DNA from: Favolaschia claudopus
Taxonomy: Eukaryota > Basidiomycota > Agaricomycetes > Agaricales > Mycenaceae
Reading direction: 5' to 3'
DNA length: 64,000 bases
Assembly (NCBI GenBank): GCA_037176885.1
Contig: JAWWNJ010000230.1
Span: forward strand, 1-64,000
The position numbers were made by a program, and so were the translations under genes. This document shows, one piece after another, positions 23,160 through 34,249 of the stretch (its first letter is position 1; the number at the start of each line of letters is the position of its first letter). The notes under the pieces were generated by a model. It was not told where the DNA came from, did not search any database, and saw only the letters and a program-made list of their open reading frames with translations.

Positions 23160-23507
23160 CCATAGACAGACGGTCACCGGTCTAGCGACCCCGAAGATAT
23201 TGAGCCATTGCGATGAGAGAAAAAAGTAAGAAGCAGGAGGCGAGATTTGAGACAAGAGATGAGACACGAGAGAAACTTTGGTGAGATGGTCGTCGTCGAA
23301 GTCGGTAGCAGCGGTTGATCAGACCACGGTTAACCAGAGCAAGCGGCGACGAGAAGCAGAGATACTATTTAGCAGTCAAAAATATGTGACGAAAGTTTAC
23401 CGTAAGGCAAGAGTTTCGGCACACGAGAGCTGGTTTGTGGCGAACAGAGTGACTGGTTTAAGTTCTAGATTCACCAAAGAATTGTAGCTAATACATCTGA
23501 GTACTTA

Positions 23508-24223
23508 CTCGGCATGACCAAAAGTAACCGGAATTGTATAATTTATATAGGAATTTCAATGGTCAACCAGCTTGGATGGGTCCAGCTCTTACCTATACAG
23601 TCGTCACTGCCTTAACCCATACCCCTCGGTGGGGCAAAAAAAGTATGGGTTATGAGGGTTTTATGGGTTATCGCAGGTAAATATCACGTAATTTGGGCAC
23701 TTTTACACTGTAAACCGAGGAAAATTTGCCTCCAAGATTATGGGTTATGGGGAAGTACAGGTATGGGTTATGACAGTGACGACTGTAGCATGTTTTCTCT
23801 GACTTGCATGACATAAACACCGAGTGGAACATCGGACAGCCAGAGAAATATTCGAAATTCAGAAATTTCCCAATTTGGCAATATCTGCTTTTTAAAATAG
23901 CAATTGGACAGATATGGGGTCGACGAGTACTTGAAAAATGGGATTGAGGTCTTATGATAATGTACATGAAATGCCAGAATTTAGCATTCTAGTCTCCACC
24001 TTTTGTGAGACGTTAAAAACTGGGCATAATGTTCCACCATCATAACATAAATAATTGCAATTCAAATAGACGCACAACAAAGAGCACAGTGGACCCAAAC
24101 TACTTCATATGCAACAGCATATACTTCTACCATGATTACAGTACCAATCCTCCCAGCGGTTCTGTGTGCTAGCTTGCCATATATAGGCAATTTGTAATTC
24201 CGGTTACTTTTGGTCATACCGAG
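23508..24223. mobile_element. Tc1/mariner-type MITE, 716 bp, TA duplication
   Basis: The termini start CTCGGCATGACCAAAAGTAA (left) with an inverted near-copy on the right, and TA lies on both sides (23506-23507 and 24224-24225). The subterminal AAAGTAACCGG motif is shared with the elements at 35251-36131 and 47427-48310, so they form one broad family. A smaller MITE is nested at 23598-23785. Confidence 0.8.
23598..23785. mobile_element. 188-bp MITE nested in the 716-bp MITE
   Basis: The ends are inverted copies of CAGTCGTCACTG extending through a TTAACCCATACC-type block. TA is present on both sides (23596-23597 and 23786-23787). Several TATGGGTTAT motifs repeat within it. It must have inserted after the surrounding element. 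Confidence 0.8.
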
Positions 24224-24579
24224 TATAGCAAGTAATAAGTAAAACAAAGGCGGAATGAGATCATCTATGAGCGCAGGATAATGTAAACGGAGCGGGAAGT
24301 GGATGTAAGTCTAAGTACAACACGGTCACGAGATAAAAGAAAAATAATAGTGTTACAAGAGCTTATCGATGGAATTTCTTAATGGAACCTTGTGTGCCAG
24401 ATTTACGCATTTCTCATTACCATTCCTTCACAACGAGTTAGCGCGGTATATTAGTTTATACTTATTTACCGGAGTCTTATGTAGACGGAGCTAAGGAATG
24501 CTGCGAGCTCGTGCTGAGGGAGGGAGGAAAATGGATGATATATTTATGATTGAGGTGAGAGGTAGCGCTAACCGCTAGC

Positions 24580-25440
24580 CGACTATCCAGAACGCCGTTG
24601 ATGGCCCTGCATAGCGAATCGAGGTGAGGTTTCTTCGTGCAGCGGGTGTCGGACAGGTCAATGATCAACCGAGTGGATGGAATCGTCGTTTTGGGCGACA
24701 CCGTTGGGCTCCGTTTGGGAGCGGGACGTGAGGGGCGCTTCGGCTTGGAGGTATGAGGGCGCGGAAGTTCGGCCTTGACGGCCTCTGCAAATGTGGTGGG
24801 GCTGGGTGGGCTAACAGGAGCCTCGTCGGGTTCCAGGCTGTCACCAGCGAGGTACTGCTTGTACTCCGTTGTCAAAGGTTCGAGGGCTTCGGTGATTTCG
24901 ATAACCATAGGGAGGAGGGCCATAAGGTTGTCCTCTGAACATTTGGGAAACTCCTCTTTGTGTCTGAAATCGTCATATACGCATTGTTGGAAGTCACGAA
25001 CTCGCTCCAGTAGAGCCGCTGCTTCCTCTCTGAGCTTGGTAGACATGTAGTCGATCGTTGTGTGGGACTGAGGGACGGCGGCCTGCGCGGGCGCTGTGTT
25101 GGGGGCGTGGTAGTGGCGAGGGGTGAGGTGGACAGGTGTAGTGGTCGTGGTGCCGCTGGAGATGGTGGCGGGTGTTGCGTCGGGACCATCAGCTCGGACT
25201 TTCTTGATTACGCGGGACGAATGTGGGGACTTCGTGATTGAATTGTTTCGAGTTTTCGGGACGGAAGGGGGAGGGGAGTCCGGTGGCCTTGGGCGCCGAA
25301 GGCCCGTAGCTGGGGGGCGGGGAGGAGAACGCTCGCCTTGCAACCCAGCAAATTTTGGCCGTGGGAAAAATCGTGACGGTGATGGTTCCGGTCGCGTGAT
25401 TCGAAATTTTTTTTGTATTAGCATTTCTACAAGCTTAAGC
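24580..25440 (-). pseudogene. LINE ORF1 copy 1, truncated at its C terminus
   Basis: The minus strand encodes a proline-rich N terminus, an SPTTFAEAVKAE segment, a basic linker and then TRLIIDLSDTRCTKKP, the conserved start of the RRM-like core of fungal Tad-like ORF1 (gag) proteins. Homology with the second copy (25830-27314) ends in SATS at about 24588, where unrelated sequence takes over. ORF1 proteins bind the LINE RNA; with the core cut off this copy cannot be functional. Confidence 0.65.
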
Positions 25441-25830
25441 ACCCCGCCTTCGGCAGGGCCGGCTCGCTGCGCTCGCGTCCCTCCCTACGGCTGGTGCACA
25501 GCTTGTCGGGGCTCCGCCCCAAACCCCGTATGTTTTTTTTTCCTGGATTCCGTGCCCGCGGCGCCGCACTGCCGCTCGCTGCACTCGCCGGCGCGCGTCG
25601 CCGGGGACCGCGTGTGAAAAGCCACCTGCTTTTTCACGTGAACTATCACGGGACCTGCGGTCCCGTAGTGTCTTTTATTATAGACAAGCTTTAGCTCCCT
25701 GCCTCCGGCACGGCCGACTCGCTGCGCTCGCCGGCCTCCCTCCGTTCGGTCACACAGCTTGTTGGGGCTGGCCGCCCCAAACCCCGCTACGCTCGCTCCG
25801 CTCGCGACGTCTCGTGTGGTCCCGTCAAGG
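25437..25830. repeat. GC-rich two-module repeat, inverted relative to 44640-45080
   Basis: Two related modules of about 100 bp (one with CGGAGCCCCGACAAGCTGTG, one with GGCCAGCCCCAACAAGCTGT as read on the other strand) occur here in the same relative order as at 44640-45080, in inverted orientation. Each has the palindromic CGAGCGCAGCGAG core. The unit lies between the two LINE ORF1 copies. No coding frame is shared. Confidence 0.7.
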
Positions 25831-27314
25831 TCCCGTGGTTTGGTGTCAAAGTCACATGAAAAAGCATGTGATCCATCAATTCTGATGGCCCGGTGCTGTT
25901 TTCAAGTTTAGGATAGGATACCGCAACAAGTAAACCAACTACTAAGACGCGGTGCCCGGAGGGCGATAAATAAGTAAAAAGTAATTCTAGTGAGGATTCG
26001 ACCGTGGTTGGTAGAGTATAGTCTTGGAGTAGGTGGGTGAGCGCTTCCATCGACGGTGAGAACCATAACTCGACATAGGAACCATAGGTGAAGAAAAAAT
26101 GGGGCATAAGTGGCAGTCAGCCATTACCTCGGGGGGCGCCGTCCGCTTGAAGCCCGAGCTTTGTACGGAGTGGCCCGACAAAATGTGCTCCATAGAGGAA
26201 GATGCCGTCACGTAAGAAGCGACGCGCGTCCTCCGCCGCGATGAAGTCCACGCGGACAGACACTTCCGACTGGGGGATGCTATCCCGCTTGTGAAGAAAA
26301 CGGACATTACCAATTCGATACTGTGCCCCTGGAAGTTGGTTGCGCTTCGCCAACTCGCGCACAAGATCGCGAGAGTGGGGAAGCCCTCCCTCCTCCAAGA
26401 TTGGCACTCGGTGGAAAACCACCTTGTGCCATGGGTCTGCGGGGTAAATGGGTGGTTCAGCATCGGGGGCGCAACCCAGAAGTGGAGCGATGGTCCTCCA
26501 TAGCAGCGAGCGGTGCGCTGCGAGCGCCTGGGCTGAGCAAGCCGGCGCAGTTGCGTGGAGAACGAGGTTGCCACTTTGGGACATGGAGGTAGCGCTAACT
26601 GCTAGCCGACCGTCCAGAACGCCGTTGATAGCCCTGCATAGTGAATCGGGGTGAGGTTTCTTCGTGCAGCGGGTGTCAGACAGGTCAATGATCAACCGAG
26701 TGGATGGAATCGACGGATTGGGCGACACCGTTGGGCTCCGTTTGGGAGCGGGACGGGGGGGGCGCTTCGGCTTGGAGGTATGAGGGTGCGGAGGTTCGGC
26801 CTTGACGGCCTCTGCAAATGTGGTTGGGCTGTGTGGACTAACAGGAGCCACGGCGGGTTCCATGCTGGAATCATCGTCGAAGACGCCCTGCTTGTACGGC
26901 GTTGTAAAAGGTTCGAAAGTTTCAGTGATGTCAATAACCAGAGGGAGGATGGCCAAGATGTTGTCCGCGTGATTCGAAAGGGCGGGATTCGTATCCGAGG
27001 TCGGTGTGGAAGGACTTGAGGGTAGCGCTTGATTGTTTTCGCACTGCAGCCCGGGGGGAGCGATGCCGCCCATTCCAAAAGGCGGGCTTCTGAGGCGGGG
27101 TATGGAGAGGCGCCATCGGCACCGTATTTCCGCATGCAGAAAGACTCGAAGGAGTTGCAAGCCGTCTGGTTGACGCCCCGGGTGGAGGCAGCGAGGCCGT
27201 GCCAGAGGAAATAGGCGACGAGCGGTGGTTGATCGACCCGTTCAGGCCATCCGGCGGGAGGTGGGGGAAGGGAGTGCGCTGTGAGGCGAAGAATTGAGGT
27301 ATGATAGCAGACAC
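25830..27314 (-). pseudogene. LINE ORF1 copy 2, frameshifted
   Basis: Reading starts with MSAIIPQFF at 27314, shifts frame around 27000, and continues to a stop near 26117, with in-frame similarity resuming downstream. The core includes TRLIIDLSDTRCTKKPHPDS, then SMSQSGNLVLHATAP and a PWHKVVFHRVPI segment, matching the RNA-binding region of Tad-like ORF1. No ORF2 (endonuclease/RT) follows, so the copy is dead. It is closely related to copy 1: the region 26590-26960 matches 24588-24950 at high identity. Confidence 0.65.
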
Positions 27315-27390
27315 AACTTCATATCAAGCCGGAATTTTGGCCAAAATTCTTTGAAACTTGAGATTTAGCAGGAACTTGGGGTGGGTTTAT
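27298..27390. repeat. Dispersed repeat shared with 53290-53375 (inverted)
   Basis: The block TATGATAGCAGACACAACTT and following sequence recur in inverted orientation at 53290-53375, ending at the same TATGATAG boundary in both places. That common boundary suggests it is the true end of an element. At 27.3 kb it abuts LINE ORF1; at 53.4 kb it abuts a truncated chromodomain gene. Confidence 0.6.
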
Positions 27391-27547
27391 AGGCAAAATT
27401 CGCATTTCAGAGAAAACGGAGAAACCCTAGTCTAAGGTTAGAAAAGCGCGAAATTTTTGCGCAAAATTTCAAAAGTGTGTGTACCTAACTTGTGATTTTG
27501 GGGGAAAAGACATCAAATTATAGCGTGAAGTTAGCCAGTAGCTCATT

Positions 27548-27864
27548 TCTGACCCCAGCAAACATTCATAGCAGAAGTCCCTTGGATTTGGTTGAGGGTG
27601 AAGGTTCAGTGGTGCGGCAGACATTTGATGCGCTGATGGCATCGTACAGCCACCGGCTATGTCTCGGCCCGGACCGAAAGCGCGAAATCCGTGGAAGAAG
27701 AAATGATTTTAGGGATTTTGAGACTTTTGGCCCGAGGGATCTCTAGTCTTCCTTCTTATGGTCATTTCTGCACAGTTTCAATGCAACTGGGTAAAAACTG
27801 AGGGCACAGTAACAATTTCCAAATTAGGTATCTGGCTTGTCACGAAGTTCGGTCCGCTATCATA
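27548..27864. repeat. Contiguous copy of the 4665-5205 repeat
   Basis: This roughly 317-bp unit lacks the 227-bp tRNA-like insertion present in the other copy, so it serves as the empty-site reference. It ends near GGTCCGCTATCATA. No TIR, poly-A tail or gene was seen. Confidence 0.7.
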
Positions 27865-28362
27865 ACAATGGGCGAAGACGTGGCATGTCAAAACGAGAGA
27901 GTGCGTCAGCAAGGTAGGCCAAATAAACCTGTTACCTGTTTCCGCGGAACTTCCGCTCCCAATGCCGCCACTTTTATGAAGGCCGCCATCGGACAAAAAT
28001 AAATGGTTTTACCTCATGCTACAGATCCCCACCTGTCCTCCGTCATCCCGACCTGTCTTCATCAATCCCCGCTGATCATAACGAATCCCAACCGATCCCA
28101 ACAATGTCCCTATTGATCCCAACATATCCTTGGGATGAGCTGGGACATCACTAGGACATATCCTGGTGTCGTCCCGGTGACTACGCTTACAATGTGAAAT
28201 GAACCAAAATGAGGACACCGAAAACAGTGACCCGTCCCGACGCATCCTCATCAGCTGTCAGGAGTTGCGGCCCGACCGGGTAACTCCGATGCCAAGCCTA
28301 GACTTCGAACAACTTTAAATAAACGACTTCGTCCTTCGCTCTGCCTCTCGATAATTTCCGCT
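27865..28362. other. Upstream region of the HECT-like gene, no other gene seen
   Basis: The stretch contains several loosely repeated GATCCCAAC motifs at 28080-28130. The last part may hold the promoter of the gene starting at 28363. No TATA box was judged convincing. Confidence 0.4.
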
Positions 28363-31300
28363 ATGCGTCTCAATTTCCGCTTCGGCTCTCGAGGCGCTTG
28401 TGCCTTTCCTGACTGCCCTCAAGCATGTGTCGGCTTTGTGGCCGAAAACCCCGACGGTTCTCCGAAATACTCAGTGAGATCTCAACTTTGATTAAGACGC
28501 CCTTGTTCACCTTCTCCAGGACTTCGATACGGCGGATACTGCTTGCTTTCTTTGCGGCCACCCGTGGACTGCACACATCTCCGAAACCGACGACATTTCG
28601 GGTCAAAATAGTGCCTTTGCGCGTGGACCGACAGAAAATGGCCTCTGTAGTTGCTTTTTCAACGTGAGTCTTGAATTTGGAATTGAAACTTCGGCTTAAT
28701 CTGCTCTCAATCATTCAGACCGAGTCTCCTTGGACTATGCGTATGATATGTGTTTGTGGTCTTGGTTGGGGATCTCATGCCAAGCTTGTCTCGACTTCCG
28801 GGTGAGTCTCTTTTGTAACTTCCTCTGAACATATGTTGAACTTGATGACTCGATTCATCGGCTCACCCTGCTACTGTGTCCCCTCGCTCGGCTCCACATC
28901 GTCCAGTCACAGCATTTGCAGGGCTCACTCGTCCATCAACTGCATCTGTTCAGCATACCCGACCTTCTTCATCCTCTTCGATTGCGGCTTCTGTACAAGC
29001 CGAACGTCGTGCATCCATTCAGCGTACACTTCACTCGAATGATCATACTGGTTCTACATCCGCTGCATCGAGTCCTAGGAAACGAAAATCCGGCCCTCCC
29101 CGCCCATACTCGGATCAACCAGCAGCACCTTTATCTGATTTTGCTTCTTCGTCTACAATCTTGTCTACTTCAACAACGGTGACGGTTTGCATCCTTCCAA
29201 AGGTGGTGAGTCTCGCTCTCTTTGATTGTTTTCATCGACTGCAATCTAACTTTACTCCAATTCAATTGCAGCTAGATACCTCCAATCACAACTACACCCT
29301 TGATCTCTCCCCTAAATATACCTGGAAGAATGGCGCTGAGCTTGAAGCGGTTCAAAACGCACTCAACCGCGCTAATCTTGTATTCACAGTGGATGTTGCT
29401 AACGCAGGGCCGATATTCGAGGCAATCGACGTTGCTTTCGAAGAACATTGCCGCACATCCAACATCGACTTCGCCCCGTTTCGACCAGCGTCAACCCAGA
29501 AGACTCCTAATACGACTGCCTGGGTTCTTCTGGGTCCAAAGGGCCGGTAAGCACATTTTGAATTTCGACGGCAGGTTCATATAACAATTTCGACCCACAG
29601 GTCGCCTGGTCGGACTTGGGTTGAAGATCCACCGCTTTACGTTCACTCTCCAAGCAATCTCAGCATCACCATTCACGCATACATCGAACCATCTTTCCGA
29701 AGGGCCGTGTATCTTCATAGGTGCGTAACTATCTCGTTCTCTTGTGAATTTTAATTCTTTAAACCAATCTTCTTTATGTTAGCACCGAGAATGCGCAAGC
29801 TCTACGCTCCTCTTGACCCATTGTTCGAGCCAAGAGACCGTCTGCCTGAACACGTCCTTGTGCATCAGTGCTTCGCTCGACGAGTCCTTCATCCACTGCT
29901 TACCTCCCTCAGTCGTGATCCGTCGCCAACATGCTCTCCTGCTTGCCCATCGTCTGCTGTTAGTTCACAGCGGGAAGCGGCTGCCTCTCGGATGTCCTCG
30001 CCCGACTTATTTGGACCATCCGACAGTGACGACGATGTGAGTTCTCATGCATCTGAATTACATATTATCATCGATTCAATAATTGTTTTTTAGTTCCCAG
30101 ATCCCCAGTCTCTTCTTGCTGAGGTACGTTGAACAAGATTGCCTTACGCTTAGCCTTGACTTAATCAAGCAGGACGAAGCTGCGGCTCCTTTGCAAGTTG
30201 ATGGCGGTGCGGAGGTCTCACGACTCTCACCAGTATGTACCTTTCCTTACATTATACACGACCTCCGATCTGTTGATTATTAACAGATTATCACTCGATC
30301 TGTTCACCGTCAGCACTGGCAACAGGTACGTATTGCTAGCAGATGATTCTTGTTTCCACTCACAAATATTCATAGGCAGCATCGGCGTCGGCCGCGGCCG
30401 CGGCTTCGGTTTCAGCAGCTCAAGAGCCAGCAGCCGCCGTCTCAATTCCAAAGCTTCAACCATTTCTCGCTGGACCACTTCTCGTTGCGGCCATGGAGAT
30501 GGCGCCATCCTGATATTTTCTCATCAAAGTCGCGTTCGTATCTCGGAGATTCTGCTCCCCTTGATCTCACTCTTCAACACATGCCGGGCTCCGGAGCCTT
30601 TTCACTCACGTCATGGCAACATCACATCACACCGCCGTTTGCGATGAACGACAATATTCATATCAGAGCTGCGAGTGCTGACGAAGCAGCACAGGCTCTC
30701 ATAGTCGCAGTACTCTGGCTCTTTGGTGGACGTCCAACCGGCTTGAAGTTTAAGGAAATTGTTGAAGAACAGTTCCGACCTCAGCGTCCAAAGATAGACG
30801 GTCCTGTCACCGACCAATCTGCATTCCTTGGATTGCAGATTGCCATGTAAGTCCTGAATCAAGCTGCCTGTTGCATTCTTTGGTTAATTCTCGATGCAGT
30901 CGGACGACGGAACCACACAGCTCGGCCGTTGGCAAAGGTTCTCGCAACGAAACTATTGCGCTCGCGGTGAGGATGTTGCTCTCCGACGGGCATTATTGGG
31001 TTGAACACGAGGGTCATCTAACTCTCCGACTCCATCCCTGTCGTGCGGCGATTCCATCCCGTGCTTGTACTCTTCGAGCGACCGGATTTATTCTCTTTCT
31101 TCATTTCGTCTTCATTGGCGCCCCAATTCCTGTCTCGCCTTTCCTTTTCTCGACAATATTTGACGGACGTCCCACTGCGACCAAATTTGACCTCGAATTT
31201 TTGACGCGCTTCATGACCTTGCCGTCCCTCGAGACTGTCAAGTCTTTTCACCGAGTTCCCTTGACTGATCGTCTTTATTCCTCTCCCACCGACAAGAGGT

Positions 31301-33848
31301 TTCAAATTTTACTCAATCTGCCCGAGATGGATGTGAGTTCGCCGTTCTTTGCCATTGCTCTGACTAACAAAATTGTACTAAATTCAGCCAACTATGATCG
31401 GTTTGCAGCGATGCCAGGCGGAGCAAGATGGCATAATCGCCGCAATTATTAGCTATCTCACTCTCGGTACAGTAGACATTACGAATCAGCCTGATTTTCG
31501 CATTCTGGAGGACGGGTTTAATATGTGCGTGGAAGCTTTCGGTGGTCAGGATCGACCACATCATGTTCTTGAGGTAGCTATTGGTCCTTTCTTGGTTCTT
31601 TCACATCTCAACGCTACTAACCTCGACTTGATAGTGGTTTGCAACGCCATGCAAGCAACTCATTCTCTCTGCTTTTGACCGCCAGATCAAGAGCGCTGCT
31701 GATCTTGTGTCGCACCTGGAGTATGCTCATAGCAATCGGGAGAATGATCCGTGGGGCGACAACACTGAAACAGTCGCAATCTTCAAGCGTTTCGTGTCTC
31801 ACTATCTTTCTGAGCCAGGTCATCCAGAAGATCACATGTTTTTCGAAGCCCTTCTCGACGACGAACTCAGGGAAAATCGTGATGATCCGCTCCTACGCCC
31901 CAAGCTCTTTCTCTCAGTACTCACCGGATCTACCTCACTTTCGATTGATCCAGACTGGGTCATCAAGGTGTGATTTGACCTTCCTTGCCCTGGTTTTTTT
32001 GGCTTTACTTACGGCTCATGTGCGATGGCTGTGGACGCCCATGTCCTTATTTGGACATGGGACTGCACCCGTGTCTGATGGACCTCGGCCCGATCATTTC
32101 TCTCTGATCTTGGGTCGTTCAATTTTTTGGATTCAATTCTTCGCGCCATGAACACATCCCGCACCATCTAGCAAGCTGAGGAACTACTTTGAACTGATTA
32201 CCTCTTTGCTCTTGTCTGCAAAATGTACAATGTGAACTGAACTCAAAGCACTGAGTTTGAAACCTGACAACTTCTCAGATGCTGTCGCTCGATCTGACTC
32301 GATGAAGGTGTTACTGAGCTCAGAAAACCAAGCAAGAAATTATCTTCGACGTATTTCCAATTCTAGTCAGTCATGATTCACATTTTCCAGCGCCGGAATG
32401 GACAAGATAACGAATTTTTAAAGGTCAATGCATGATCATGTTGTACAACAGCTCCCAACGCACTTTCGAAAGGCATCTGGCCGGAAACGTGACAAGCCCG
32501 ATGTAAGTATCAAGCTTGTCATTGTCACAAATAGTAGAACTTGTGATACATACCTCGAAACATGAAATCAGATTTTATTGTGCCTTGGTGGGTATGCAAT
32601 ACCTATGCGGTTATTCTGGTCAATATGCTTCAGGGTATGCTGGGCAGCCACTGCTGGCGAATGTGTTATTGAGTGGGCACCATGTATGCGGTGACACGCA
32701 CCCTCACACATTCGCTGTGCGCCTCGTCTCCGTCTTGCAATTGAAAGTAAAATACCAGTTTCTCAAGAATTATCAACGATGCTCACCAGGACATTCAAAT
32801 GCTTTACAAAGCTGCTTTTCACTAATGTGCCGGGGCGATTTGATTCTGTTTGAAGTAGAAAGCTGAAATATATCCATATATCCAAGGCAGCAGAGTAGAA
32901 GTGCGATTGGTGAAGGCTCTCCGAATCGAGGTAAAGCCGAGTTTGCCTCCTCCAAGAACGAGTCCAAGAGAACAGCAAACAGAAAGCAAGGTTGGAGAAA
33001 GAACCTGTCAAAGCATTGATATTTGAAGCTTGAAGTCGAATGGATAAAGCAGACACCGAGTTGCACTGAGTACAGAAAGTGGCTGGCGCGCGACATGTCG
33101 CGTCCAGATGACCGGGTTTGTATGAGAAAAAGTATAAAATAATTGGACTAAGTTGGGTTTTGTAATGACTGGGAGATTGAAGCCAATAGAGACAAGGCAG
33201 AGAGAGAGGCAGAGGGAAGCGGAGGATGAGTCCGGGACGACTCGGAGGACGTTCAGGTTGTTGTTGCGTTGCCAACGCCGGTTGCGGCAACCTAAACGAA
33301 AATATCTTGAATTACATTGGCCAGATCCTTAGTCCATTCGGGGAATGACCCCAGAATGGACTAAGGACATGCCGCACTCTTGAATTCAAGCCGCGGCCGG
33401 ATTGGGACATGGGAATCAAGATGAATTCTAGCTGCAGCGTACATTTGAGAGCGTATGAGGCTTCGAGAAGCTGGGGGCAAAGACAAACTTGAATTTGAAA
33501 TTCTCCCTCTTTTTCTCTCTTTTTTCTCTTTTTTCGCAACTTGAATAACTTGATTTCTTCGGCCCGTCCACAGACATGGGACATGGGCCTTACTTACGAC
33601 ATACTAGTGCGACATCACGCATGATTGGAATGAAGAGTTTCCCCACACGGGTCCCGACGGAGTTGAAGATTACGGGCCTGACGCTGACGTGTCAATCTTC
33701 TTCCGCGCCTGCTTCCAAAGCTATACCATCTCCAACAACGCCATGCTTCGATTTTTACTCTTGTCTCGAAGCTGGCAGCGACACGACGTTTGGCCATTTT
33801 TTCCACGGTCAGCTTTTGAGCAGTAGAAAACAGTATACAGTCTTGTAG
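28363..33848 (+). pseudogene. Fungal HECT-like protein gene, multi-exon, frameshifted near the end
   Basis: Exon 1 (28363-28473) has a cysteine cluster (CAFPDCPQAC); exon 2 (28520-28663) has CFLCGHPWTAH, which together resemble a zinc-binding N terminus. Later exons give a serine-rich linker, KRKSGPPRPY, a DTSNHNYTLDLSPKYTW region, a glycine-rich segment (LWLFGGRPTGLKF), GKGSRNETIALAVRMLL, and finally LFLSVLTGSTSLSIDP, which matches the HECT C-lobe pattern. The last exon (33608-33848) ends GHFFHGQLLSSRKQYTVL. The intron before it spans about 31969-33607 (1.64 kb), about thirty times the usual size. A five-T run at 33752-33756 carries one extra base and shifts the last 30 residues out of frame. 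Phases around 28801-28920 do not join cleanly, so either an exon was missed or there is a second lesion. HECT assignment is by pattern only; such proteins would act as E3 ubiquitin ligases. Confidence 0.5.
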
Positions 33849-34249
33849 TCGCTAAGCTTACGGCTATCATTTATCCAATATTTCGGATCCAATTCCAATA
33901 CTTCGTCACTGCAGGGTCGCTTGTGAAGTTCTCCGCATATAGTTTCACCTCCGTAGATAAATTCACCGATGGAATATTGCTTCGCACAGGGCGCATGGAG
34001 CAGCCTTGGACGCGTCAGAGACGCCAACAAGCTAACAACCCGCCTCCGGATATTTCTCTTCCCCTCACTGACCGCCGATCCCGATCTCAAAATGAGCCTC
34101 CGTCGAGTGCAGTGACACAAACTCCCGTAACTTCTCGTACGTGTCAATGTTTGTCAAGGTCAAAGCAACGGAGATTAACAGCACAGTCGAGAAGCTGATT
34201 TACGGCCGACTGCTGTGTCTCTGCAAGATGAGTTCCACCCCGTAGACGT
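33849..34249. other. 3' flank of the HECT-like gene, no gene seen
   Basis: The interval holds no recognised exon, repeat end or RNA gene. It separates the stop codon at 33846-33848 from the start of the dispersed repeat at about 34250. Confidence 0.4.

Noticed and set aside
33328..33367. Hairpin CCTTAGTCCATTC with its complement as a terminator or RNA gene
   Set aside because: It lies in the inflated intron with no promoter signal; more likely transposon debris.
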